From assembly GCA_007134805.1 (NCBI GenBank), contig SLKB01000287.1, positions 1-6,645 of the forward strand: 6,645 nt of DNA. The letters run 5' to 3'. The translations under genes and the position numbers were made by a program. Below are positions 1-5,631 of the stretch, one piece after another. Origin of the DNA: Paracoccaceae bacterium (GTDB lineage: Bacteria; Pseudomonadota; Alphaproteobacteria; Rhodobacterales; Rhodobacteraceae). Each line of letters starts with the position of its first letter. Position 1 is the stretch's first letter. Below the pieces are notes generated by a model that was not told where the DNA came from, made no database searches, and was given only the letters and a program-made list of their open reading frames with translations.

Positions 1-88
1 AGAGCGCACGAATCATGTCGTAACTCGACGAGGATGGCCCCAGCGTGGCGACTATCTTAATCATGCGGTGGCGGCGCATCGGGGTCAT
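1..88 (-). CDS. pyk: Pyruvate kinase, N-terminal fragment (cut by window edge)
   Basis: Translating the complement from the ATG at 88 down to base 1 gives 29 residues that begin MTPMRRHRMIKIVATLGPSS. The KIVATLGPSS stretch followed by a Y-x-x-I-R-A-L helix is the typical start of pyruvate kinase, where it forms the first strand and phosphate-contacting loop of the TIM barrel. The enzyme converts phosphoenolpyruvate and ADP to pyruvate and ATP in the cytoplasm. Over 90% of the protein lies outside the window, so no catalytic residue can be checked. The start is supported by AAGGA on the minus strand (plus 95-99), 6 bases upstream of ATG 88; ATGs at 79 and 64 are in-frame alternatives with no better ribosome binding site. 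The gene is divergent from the DUF1244 gene. An overlapping plus-strand reading frame (45-233) has no protein-like character. Confidence 0.85.
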   Translation of the reverse strand, partial: MTPMRRHRMIKIVATLGPSSSSYDMIRAL

Positions 89-114
89 GGCATTTCCTTT
101 CAAGCGATTGGCAG

Positions 115-146
115 GTCCGCGCCGGACGCGGGCTTCCTTGCGGAAG
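115..146 (-). other. Two tandem small hairpins in the probable pyk 5' leader
   Basis: Two perfect 5-bp inverted repeats lie close together. GTCCG at 115-119 pairs with CGGAC at 123-127 across a 3-base loop. CTTCC at 133-137 pairs with GGAAG at 142-146 across a 4-base loop, which reads GCAA, a GNRA-type tetraloop, in the minus-strand RNA. Neither is followed by a T-run, so they do not look like a terminator. They sit 27-58 bases upstream of the pyk start and would be in its 5' untranslated region if transcription begins further upstream. The stems are short and could arise by chance in GC-rich DNA. Confidence 0.3.
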
Positions 147-178
147 GTGATAGGGCAGCACCCTTCAAATTCGAAACC

Positions 179-190
179 GTTAGCGCAAAC
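179..190. promoter_or_regulatory. LacI-family-like operator in the pyk/DUF1244 divergent spacer
   Basis: GTTAGCGCAAAC is a 12-bp palindrome about a central CG with one mismatched pair (GTTAGC against GCAAAC). A central CG flanked by TTA/TAA-type half sites is the usual shape of LacI/GalR-family operators. From memory, the alphaproteobacterial central-carbon regulator CceR/PckR binds a site of this form and controls genes of lower glycolysis and gluconeogenesis, so a site about 90 bases upstream of pyk makes sense. The regulator is not in the window and the assignment rests on motif shape and position only. Confidence 0.45.
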
Positions 191-236
191 ACCTACCAGC
201 TTTGCGCATCTATTCAAGTACCCTGCATCTTGACGC

Positions 237-252
237 ACCCTGATTAGAGGGT
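237..252. repeat. Short inverted repeat upstream of the DUF1244 gene
   Basis: ACCCT at 237-241 and AGGGT at 248-252 form a perfect 5-bp inverted repeat around a 6-base centre (GATTAG). It begins immediately after a TTGACG hexamer at 230-235, so it would fall in the spacer of a promoter reading toward the DUF1244 gene. It could be a small operator. The arms are short and no recognised regulator motif is matched. Confidence 0.25.
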
Positions 253-286
253 CACCTGTGAAGAACAACCCACCAGGGAGATGATG

Positions 287-601
287 ATGGACGACAAGAC
301 CCGCACCGAACTTGAAGCCGCCACCTTCCGACGCCTGCTCGAACATCTGGACCGGCGCAAGGACGTTCAGAATATCGACATGATGAACCTGACAGGCTTT
401 TGTCGCAACTGCCTGTCGCGCTGGTATCAGGAAGCGGCAGAAGCAAAGGGCGTCCCCGTCGACAAGGGCGCAGCGCGCGAGGTGGTCTACGGGATGCCCT
501 ATGCCGATTGGAAGGCGAAATACCAGACCGACGCGAGCCCCGAGCAGAAGGCGGCGTTCGATACGTCCTTTGCCGAGAATGTCGCGACCGACAAGGCCTG
601 A
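287..601 (+). CDS. DUF1244 family protein
   Basis: A 104-residue soluble protein with no signal peptide or membrane segment. It belongs to the small DUF1244 family common in proteobacteria. The recognisable core is MNLTGFCRNCLSRWYQEAA near residues 33-51, with a C-x-x-C pair, followed by a D-x-x-x-A-R-E-V-V-Y-G-M-P-Y-x-x-W-K segment around residues 60-78. The protein is mainly helical with an acidic, Ala-rich tail. No biochemical function is established to my knowledge, so none is assigned. Three ATGs run in tandem (281, 284, 287). AGGGAG at 275-280 abuts the first and lies 6 bases before the third, so ATG 287 (protein starting MDDKTR) is preferred. A TTGACG at 230-235 could be a -35 element, but no convincing -10 follows. 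The gene is divergent from pyk and ends 9 bases from the convergent transaminase gene. Confidence 0.85.
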   Translation: MDDKTRTELEAATFRRLLEHLDRRKDVQNIDMMNLTGFCRNCLSRWYQEAAEAKGVPVDKGAAREVVYGMPYADWKAKYQTDASPEQKAAFDTSFAENVATDKA

Positions 602-610
602 GACGCCGGT

Positions 611-1474
611 TCAGAGAGCGGCCTTTCGGCTCTCCTCGATATAGATTTCGCGCAGCCGGGTCGTCAGCGGGCCCGGCGTGCCTTGCCCGAGGGGCGAACC
701 GTCGATCTCTACCACCGGCATCACGAAAGTGCTGGCCGAGGTGACGAAGGCCTCATCCGCCGCCTTCGCCTCGTCAAGCGTGAAGCTGCGTTCCTCGACC
801 GGAAGCTGTGCCTCTTGCGCGAAACGCAACACGGCCGCGCGGGTGATGCCGTGCAGGATATCCGTCGAGAGCCCGCGCGTGATGATGCGCCCGTCCTTGA
901 TGATATAGGCGTTGTTCGACGTGCCCTCGGTGATCTCGCCGTCCTGCACCATCCAGGCGTCATCGGCACCGGCCTTGATCGCCATCATCTTGCCCATCGA
1001 CGGGTAGAGGAGCTGCACTGTCTTGATGTCGCGCCGGCCCCAGCGCAGATCCTCGATGGAGATGACCCTGATGCCCTTCTTCGCCTTGGGGCTGTCGACC
1101 AGCGCGGGGTTCGCCTGCGTGAACAGAACGACCGTCGGCGGTGTGCTCGCGGGATCGGGAAAGACGAAATCGCGATCACCGGACGCACCGCGCGTCACTT
1201 GCAGATAGATCATCCCCTGCTCGACCTCGTTGCGCGCGACCAGTTGGCGATGCACATCAAGCCAGACGTCTCGGGTCATCGGATTGGTCATGTCCAGTTC
1301 GCCCAACGACCGCTCCAGCCGCGCGAAATGGCCGTCGAAATCGATCAGCTTCCCGTCGATTACGGTCGTGACCTCATAGACACCATCGGCCATCAGGAAG
1401 CCGCGGTCGAAGATCGACACGCGCGCATCTTCCTCGGGCAGAAACTCGCCGTTCAGATAGACGATGCGGCCCAT
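611..1474 (-). CDS. dat: D-amino-acid transaminase (class IV aminotransferase)
   Basis: A 287-residue PLP enzyme of fold type IV, the usual length for D-amino-acid aminotransferases. It moves an amino group between D-amino acids and 2-oxo acids, typically D-alanine plus 2-oxoglutarate to pyruvate plus D-glutamate, in the cytoplasm. Visible landmarks are IFDRGFLMADGVYEV (residues 21-35) with the active-site Tyr33, the PLP lysine K151 in RRDIKTVQLL, and E183 in GEITEGTSNN, which contacts the pyridine nitrogen. The loop GASGDRDFVFP (96-106) keeps an Arg but lacks the His of the Bacillus enzyme's carboxylate-binding R-x-H pair. This gene is last in the dgcN-dgcA-ilvD-dat run. A GTG at 1480 overlaps the ilvD stop by 4 bases (GTGA). 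ATG 1474 is preferred because GGAAGG lies 9 bases upstream of it and only 3 from the GTG. A branched-chain or broad-specificity transaminase is the alternative. Confidence 0.85.
   Translation of the reverse strand: MGRIVYLNGEFLPEEDARVSIFDRGFLMADGVYEVTTVIDGKLIDFDGHFARLERSLGELDMTNPMTRDVWLDVHRQLVARNEVEQGMIYLQVTRGASGDRDFVFPDPASTPPTVVLFTQANPALVDSPKAKKGIRVISIEDLRWGRRDIKTVQLLYPSMGKMMAIKAGADDAWMVQDGEITEGTSNNAYIIKDGRIITRGLSTDILHGITRAAVLRFAQEAQLPVEERSFTLDEAKAADEAFVTSASTFVMPVVEIDGSPLGQGTPGPLTTRLREIYIEESRKAAL
614..634. other. Inverted repeat at the convergent gene junction (possible weak terminator)
   Basis: GAGAGC at 614-619 pairs with GCTCTC at 629-634, leaving a 9-base loop. It lies inside the last codons of the minus-strand transaminase gene, just beyond the stop of the plus-strand DUF1244 gene. 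Its position between convergent genes 9 bases apart suits transcription termination or RNA 3' end protection. Neither strand has a U-run after it, so intrinsic termination is doubtful. Confidence 0.3.
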
Positions 1475-1476
1475 GC

Positions 1477-3318
1477 TCACATCCCTTCCGGCAGTTTCCG
1501 CACAGCCCCTTGCGCCGCCGAGGTCGTCAGCGCCGCATAGGCCCTGAGAGCGGTTGTGATCTTGCGCGGGCGCAGCTTCGCAGGTGCCCAGCCTTTCGCA
1601 TCCTGCGCCTCTCGGCGCGCAGCGAGCACGGCCTCGTCGACAGCCAGGTGAATGCGTCTCTCGGGGATGTCGATCTCGATCAGATCGCCGTTCTCAACCA
1701 GCCCGATCAGCCCGCCTTCCTCAGCCTCGGGCGAGACATGCCCGATCGACAGCCCCGAGGTGCCACCCGAAAACCGCCCGTCCGTGACCAGCGCGCAGGC
1801 CACCCCCAGCCCTTTAGATTTCAGGTAGCTCGTCGGATAGAGCATCTCCTGCATGCCCGGACCGCCGCGCGGCCCTTCATAGCGGATAATCACGACCTCG
1901 CCCGCCTTGACCTTGCCCGTGAGGGTCCCGCTCACAGCGTCATCCTGGCTCTCGAACACATGCGCGGGGCCCGTGAATTTCAGAATCGATTCGTCCACCC
2001 CTGCGGTTTTCACGATGCACCCCTGCTCGGCCAGATTTCCGAAGAGCACCGCAAGCCCGCCATCCTGGCTGAAGGCATGTTCCCTGTTCCGGATCACGCC
2101 ATTCTCGCGGTCCATATCAAGCGAGTTGTAGCGCTTTTCCTGACTGAACGCCTCTGTCGTGCGCACCCCCCCCGGGGCTGCGGCATAAAAGTCATGAACT
2201 TCGGGGTCGGTGGTGCGGATGATGTCCCACATGTCTATCGCCATGCCGATGCTGGGGCTATGGACAGTCGGCACGTCGCGATGAAGCAGCCCGGCACGAT
2301 CCAGTTCGCCAAGGATCGCCATGATCCCGCCAGCGCGATGCACGTCTTCCATATGCACATCATCCTTGGCAGGTGCGACCTTGGACAGGCAGGGCACGTG
2401 CCGCGACAGACGGTCGATATCGGACATCGAAAACTCGATCCCGCCTTCATGCGCGGCGGCCAGCAGATGCAGAACCGTATTCGTGGAACCGCCCATTGCG
2501 ATGTCCAGCGACATCGCGTTTTCAAACGCCTTGAAGCTGGCGACATTGCGCGGCAGCACGCTTTCGTCATCCTGCTCGTAATAGCGCTTGGCCAGATCGA
2601 CGATCACATGACCCGCTCGCAGGAACAGCTTCTTGCGGTAGGCATGGGTCGCGAGGGTCGAGCCATTCCCCGGCAGCGACAGGCCCAAAGCTTCAGTCAG
2701 GCAGTTCATCGAATTGGCCGTGAACATTCCCGAACATGACCCGCAAGTGGGACAGGCCTCTTCCTCGTATTTCTTCACCTGCTCATCCGAGTATTTTTCG
2801 TCTGCCGCAGCGACCATGGCATCGACCAGATCAACGGCCTTCATCTTGCCGTCTACATCGACCTTGCCGGCCTCCATCGGGCCACCCGACACGAATACTG
2901 CGGGAACGTTCAGGCGCATCGCCGCCATCAGCATTCCCGGCGTGATCTTGTCGCAATTCGAGATGCAGACCATCGCATCGGCGCAATGGGCATTGACCAT
3001 GTATTCCACCGAATCCGCGATCACCTCGCGCGAGGGCAGCGAATAGAGCATCCCGTCATGGCCCATGGCGATGCCATCATCCACCGCGATGGTGTTGAAC
3101 TCCTTGGCGACGCCGCCCGCCTTCTCGACCTCGCGCGCGACCATCTGGCCGAGGTCCTTGAGATGGACATGACCGGGCACGAATTGCGTGAAGGAGTTGA
3201 CGATCGCGATTATCGGCTTGCCGAAATCATCGTCCTTCATCCCAGTCGCGCGCCACAACCCGCGTGCGCCGGCCATGTTGCGGCCATGGGTTGTCGTCCG
3301 AGAGCGGTATCTGGGCAT
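1477..3318 (-). CDS. ilvD: Dihydroxy-acid dehydratase
   Basis: A complete 613-residue IlvD, close to the length of the E. coli enzyme (about 616). It dehydrates 2,3-dihydroxyisovalerate and 2,3-dihydroxy-3-methylvalerate to the 2-oxo acids that precede valine, isoleucine, leucine and pantothenate. Fe-S and Mg sites are visible: [11 protein letters not shown] with C122, [12 protein letters not shown] with C195, and [11 protein letters not shown] (77-87) with its metal-binding acidic pair. The second family signature, [20 protein letters not shown], is intact near the C-terminus. Close similarity to the E. coli form suggests the oxygen-sensitive [4Fe-4S] subtype. The start at ATG 3318 is supported by a strong AAGGAGGA 8 bases upstream. 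It lies 62 bases downstream of dgcA, with no clear terminator between, and its stop overlaps the alternative GTG start of dat. A G8 tract (minus strand; plus 2166-2173) lies within the gene but the frame is intact. Confidence 0.96.
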   Translation of the reverse strand: MPRYRSRTTTHGRNMAGARGLWRATGMKDDDFGKPIIAIVNSFTQFVPGHVHLKDLGQMVAREVEKAGGVAKEFNTIAVDDGIAMGHDGMLYSLPSREVIADSVEYMVNAHCADAMVCISNCDKITPGMLMAAMRLNVPAVFVSGGPMEAGKVDVDGKMKAVDLVDAMVAAADEKYSDEQVKKYEEEACPTCGSCSGMFTANSMNCLTEALGLSLPGNGSTLATHAYRKKLFLRAGHVIVDLAKRYYEQDDESVLPRNVASFKAFENAMSLDIAMGGSTNTVLHLLAAAHEGGIEFSMSDIDRLSRHVPCLSKVAPAKDDVHMEDVHRAGGIMAILGELDRAGLLHRDVPTVHSPSIGMAIDMWDIIRTTDPEVHDFYAAAPGGVRTTEAFSQEKRYNSLDMDRENGVIRNREHAFSQDGGLAVLFGNLAEQGCIVKTAGVDESILKFTGPAHVFESQDDAVSGTLTGKVKAGEVVIIRYEGPRGGPGMQEMLYPTSYLKSKGLGVACALVTDGRFSGGTSGLSIGHVSPEAEEGGLIGLVENGDLIEIDIPERRIHLAVDEAVLAARREAQDAKGWAPAKLRPRKITTALRAYAALTTSAAQGAVRKLPEGM

Positions 3319-3326
3319 GGGGCATC

Positions 3327-3334
3327 TCCTCCTT
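3327..3334 (-). promoter_or_regulatory. Strong Shine-Dalgarno of ilvD
   Basis: The minus strand reads AAGGAGGA here, a near-perfect anti-16S match, 8 bases before ATG 3318. It fixes the ilvD start and rules out the nearer, out-of-frame ATG at 3325. With the 62-base gap to dgcA, it suggests ilvD is translated independently even if transcribed with dgcA. Confidence 0.8.
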
Positions 3335-3380
3335 AGGCTGGCTGTCCTTTAACGCATCATTGAAGTGCCGGAAAGATGTG

Positions 3381-4340
3381 TCAGCCCCAAAGCGCCGGCA
3401 AGGGGGGGTGGACGCCCTCGGCATCATAGTGCAGCGCGGGCGCGCGATCCTCGGCCAGCAGCAGCGGGCCGTCGAGATCGACGATCTCGGCCCCTTGCGC
3501 GACCAGCACCGCCGGCGCCATGGCAAGCGAGGAGCCGACCATGCAGCCGACCATCACCTGAAAGCCGGCAGCCCGGGCGGCGGCGCGCAGCGCGAAGGCC
3601 TCGGTCAACCCGCCGGTCTTGTCGAGCTTGATGTTGACCATGTCATACTTGCCCTTGAGCGCAGGAAGGCTCGCGCAGTCATGGCAGGATTCGTCGGCGC
3701 AGACCGGCAAGGGGCGGGCGATTTCGGCAAGCATGTCATCCGCGCCCGCGGGCAGGGGCTGTTCGACCATGGCCACCCCGAGATCCAGAAGATGCGGCGC
3801 CAGTTCCGCATAGACCTCAGTACTCCAGCCCTCGTTCGCGTCGATGATGATACGCGTGTCGGGCGCGCCACGGCGCACGGCCTCGAGGCGCGGCATGTCA
3901 TCCGGTGTGCCGAGCTTTATCTTCAGGAGCGGGCGCTGCGCATGGCGTCGGGCAGCCGCTTCCATTCTTTCCGGCGTGTCGAGCGAAAGGGTGAAGGCCG
4001 TGATCACCGGCTGAGGTGGGCCGAGCCCGGCCAGATCCCAGACAGCCCGCCCGGCGCGCTTGGCCTCCCAATCCCAAAGCGCGCAATCAACGGCGTTGCG
4101 CGCCGCCCCAGCGAGCAGCGCCGTTTGTAGCGCGGCACGGCTGATCCCTGCGTCCAACCCCTCGATCTGTGCGCGCACGGACGCGATACTCTCGCCATAG
4201 CGCGCATAGGGCACACATTCCCCCCGGCCGCGCGCATCCGCGCGGCTGATCTCGACGCTCAGCACATCGGCATGGCTGCGCGAGCCGCGCGCGATCGTGA
4301 AGACTTCGGCCAGGGCAAAGCGATCCTCGGAAACGAACAC
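3381..4340 (-). CDS. dgcA: N-acetyl-D-glutamate racemase / dipeptide epimerase family (enolase superfamily)
   Basis: A 319-residue member of the muconate-lactonising-enzyme subgroup of the enolase superfamily, near L-Ala-D/L-Glu epimerases. The landmarks are all present. K140-I-K142 and K238 (in NIKLDKTGG) supply the two acid/base lysines. Metal ligands are D167 (IDANEGW), E193 (VEQPLP) and D216 (CADES). A DLDGPL motif (288-293) resembles the one that binds substrate in dipeptide epimerases. Alone it would be called a dipeptide epimerase. Next to the DUF1611 gene dgcN it matches the DgcN-DgcA pair of D-glutamate catabolism, where DgcA converts N-acetyl-D-glutamate to N-acetyl-L-glutamate. The start is GTG 4340, supported by AAGGAGG 7 bases upstream. 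The gap to dgcN is 31 bases, so an operon is likely. A murein-peptide epimerase role remains the alternative. Confidence 0.85.
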   Translation of the reverse strand: MFVSEDRFALAEVFTIARGSRSHADVLSVEISRADARGRGECVPYARYGESIASVRAQIEGLDAGISRAALQTALLAGAARNAVDCALWDWEAKRAGRAVWDLAGLGPPQPVITAFTLSLDTPERMEAAARRHAQRPLLKIKLGTPDDMPRLEAVRRGAPDTRIIIDANEGWSTEVYAELAPHLLDLGVAMVEQPLPAGADDMLAEIARPLPVCADESCHDCASLPALKGKYDMVNIKLDKTGGLTEAFALRAAARAAGFQVMVGCMVGSSLAMAPAVLVAQGAEIVDLDGPLLLAEDRAPALHYDAEGVHPPLPALWG

Positions 4341-4347
4341 GCGAAGG

Positions 4348-4354
4348 CCTCCTT
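4348..4354 (-). promoter_or_regulatory. Strong Shine-Dalgarno deciding the GTG start of dgcA
   Basis: The minus strand reads AAGGAGG here, 7 bases before the GTG at 4340. No in-frame ATG sits near it. The protein begins MFVSEDRFAL, so the site supports the non-ATG start. It lies inside the 31-base dgcN-dgcA gap. Confidence 0.8.
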
Positions 4355-4371
4355 ATCTCGGTTAGGGTCGG

Positions 4372-5373
4372 TCAGACCCCGTCCAGCGCATCGACCAGCC
4401 GCCCGGCCCCATGGCGATAGGGATCGACAGTCGGCAGCCCCATCCGCGCCTCGATTTCGGCGCAACAGGCGGTGGCCTCGTCTTCCGACAGCGCGGCAGT
4501 GTTGACCGAGATGCCCACGACCTGACACTCGGGATTGGCGATCCGCGCCATGTCGAGCGCCCGGTCACGCAGATCCTCGAGCGAGGGGATGGGATAATCG
4601 GGCAGCCCGCGCATATGCTTGCGCGTCGGCTCATGGCTCAGGATCAGAGCGTCGGGCTGGCCGCCATGGATGAGCGCCAGCGTGACCCCAGAATAGGAGA
4701 CATGGAACAGGCTCCCCTGCCCTTCGATCAGATCCCAGTGATCGGGGTCATTGTCAGGCGTCAGCCACTCGATCGACCCGGCCATGAAATCGGCGATCAC
4801 GGCATCAAGCGGCACGCCGTCGCCAGTGATCAGGATCCCGGTCTGGCCGGTCGCGCGGAAACTGGCCTTCATGTTGCGCGCGACCATCTCTCGCTCCATG
4901 CACAGCGAGGTGTACATCTTGCCCACGGAGCAATCGGTGCCCACTGCGAGGCAGCGCTTGCCGGACCGCTTGACTCCATTGGCGATCGGATAGCTCACAG
5001 CCGGCACGCGCACATCATGCAGCTGGCGCCCGGTCGCCTCGGCCACAGCTTTCAGATCCGGCTCGGCGCGCAAGAGGTTGTGCAAGCCGGAGGCAAGGTC
5101 GAACCCTTCCTCCAGAGCGCCCACCAGCACCTTCTTCCAGGCCGCCGAGATCACGCCACCGCGATTGGCCACCCCGATCACCAGCGTCCTAGCACCGGCT
5201 TCTTTCGCCTCCGCGAGGGTCATGTCGGGTAAGCGCATATCGGCGCGGCACCCCTCCATCCGGTACTGTCCCAGCGCGTAATCGGGGCGCCAATCCTTGA
5301 TACCCTGCGCGACTTTCGCGGCGAGCGGGTCGGGCGCATCGCCCAGGAACAATAGATAAGGTGTCTCGATCAT
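4372..5373 (-). CDS. dgcN: D-glutamate N-acetyltransferase DgcN (DUF1611 family)
   Basis: A complete 333-residue DUF1611 protein. The N-terminal Rossmann-like half starts MIETPYLLFLGDAPDPLAAK and contains TLVIGVANRGG (63-73). The C-terminal half is a P-loop domain with CLAVGTDCSVGKMYTS; the phosphate-binding loop is GTDCSVGK at 145-152. It also has the conserved ITGDGVPLDAVIADFMAG (182-199) and EGQGSLFHVSYSGVTLALIHG (217-237) regions. DUF1611 members were long annotated as hypothetical. The DgcN members are reported to use acetyl-CoA to make N-acetyl-D-glutamate from D-glutamate, the first step of a pathway completed by DgcA. The adjacent dgcA strongly supports that subgroup. The start is ATG 5373 with GGAG 6 bases upstream. 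It is the first gene of the four-gene minus-strand run and is divergent from mcl1. Catalytic residues cannot be assigned from sequence alone. Confidence 0.87.
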   Translation of the reverse strand: MIETPYLLFLGDAPDPLAAKVAQGIKDWRPDYALGQYRMEGCRADMRLPDMTLAEAKEAGARTLVIGVANRGGVISAAWKKVLVGALEEGFDLASGLHNLLRAEPDLKAVAEATGRQLHDVRVPAVSYPIANGVKRSGKRCLAVGTDCSVGKMYTSLCMEREMVARNMKASFRATGQTGILITGDGVPLDAVIADFMAGSIEWLTPDNDPDHWDLIEGQGSLFHVSYSGVTLALIHGGQPDALILSHEPTRKHMRGLPDYPIPSLEDLRDRALDMARIANPECQVVGISVNTAALSEDEATACCAEIEARMGLPTVDPYRHGAGRLVDALDGV

Positions 5374-5398
5374 GGCAGGCTCCGGCTGGCTTTAGGTC

Positions 5399-5437
5399 CT
5401 TGGCTGAATGGCCGCTGCCAAGTTTGTGGCAAGTTTT
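5399..5437 (-). promoter_or_regulatory. Candidate operator/promoter of dgcN: three copies of a CTTGSC half site
   Basis: CTTGGC at 5399-5404 and GCCAAG at 5417-5422 are perfect 6-bp inverted arms 12 bases apart. A direct repeat with an 11-base period follows: TGCCAAGTTTG at 5416-5426 and TGGCAAGTTTT at 5427-5437, which agree at 9 of 11 positions. On the minus strand this gives CTTGCC, CTTGGC and inverted GCCAAG reading toward dgcN. TTGGCA (plus 5416-5421) matches five of six bases of a sigma-70 -35 box, though no good -10 follows at 16-18 bases. Phased repeats one helical turn apart, 26-64 bases upstream of the first gene, suit a regulator of the D-glutamate genes. No regulator gene is in the window. 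Confidence 0.4.
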
Positions 5438-5505
5438 GCGCCGCTTTCCAATCCCCCACACGGCGAAGGGTGCGAAAGCCCGCAGGCGGATCACGTCGCG
5501 CGCCA

Positions 5506-5555
5506 GTTTTCTGCGCAAGCCCGCGCAGTGCGAGGATTTTGCAGCTGCAGAAAAC
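5506..5555. promoter_or_regulatory. Nested dyads upstream of mcl1
   Basis: GTTTTCTGC at 5506-5514 and GCAGAAAAC at 5547-5555 are perfect 9-bp inverted arms 32 bases apart. Nested within or overlapping them are CTGCGC/GCGCAG (5511-5516 and 5523-5528) and a 10-bp palindrome TGCAGCTGCA at 5540-5549. Just downstream, TTGC/GCAA (5559-5562 and 5565-5568) adds another dyad. The cluster lies 77-126 bases before the mcl1 start in the divergent spacer, so it probably binds a regulator of mcl1, or of both mcl1 and dgcN. TTTGC/GCAAA-like half sites recall the short-chain acyl-CoA regulator family (PccR/RamB type), but the match is loose. Confidence 0.4.
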
Positions 5556-5579
5556 GCCTTGCGGGCAATCACGCAACAA

Positions 5580-5585
5580 TATACC
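5580..5585 (+). promoter_or_regulatory. Possible -10 element of mcl1
   Basis: TATACC stands out in a short AT-rich stretch 46 bases before the mcl1 ATG and matches four of six -10 consensus bases. The best upstream hexamer, TTGCGG at 5559-5564, gives a 15-base spacer, shorter than optimal. A promoter here would leave a leader of about 40 bases. Confidence 0.3.
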
Positions 5586-5631
5586 GAAAGACCGGAGTTT
5601 TTCGACATTTCCTGACTCGAAAGGTGTTCCG

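Noticed and set aside
45..233. 62-codon plus-strand open frame at the left edge
   Set aside because: It overlaps the antisense of the pyruvate kinase start and its leader, has no recognisable protein features and no clear ribosome binding site.
683..1540. Long plus-strand frame (285 codons) opposite dat
   Set aside because: It is the antisense of a clear transaminase gene. Its His/Arg/Asp-rich composition is typical of GC-rich shadow frames.
1510..2739. Plus-strand frame of 409 codons opposite ilvD
   Set aside because: It is antisense to an intact, highly conserved ilvD and has no family resemblance.
3366..3400. TGCCGG/CCGGCA inverted repeat across the dgcA stop, considered as a terminator
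   Set aside because: The arms are only 6 bp with a 23-base gap and no T-run follows toward ilvD, so it is not good evidence for transcription ending between dgcA and ilvD.
3264..4130. Plus-strand frame of 288 codons opposite dgcA
   Set aside because: It is a shadow of the enolase-superfamily gene, whose catalytic residues are all intact.
4411..5232. Plus-strand frame of 273 codons opposite dgcN
   Set aside because: It is antisense to a complete DUF1611 gene and has shadow-like composition.
5470..5631. N-terminal extension of mcl1 (54 extra codons)
   Set aside because: The extension runs through the dyad-rich promoter region. Family similarity and a ribosome binding site both begin at ATG 5632.
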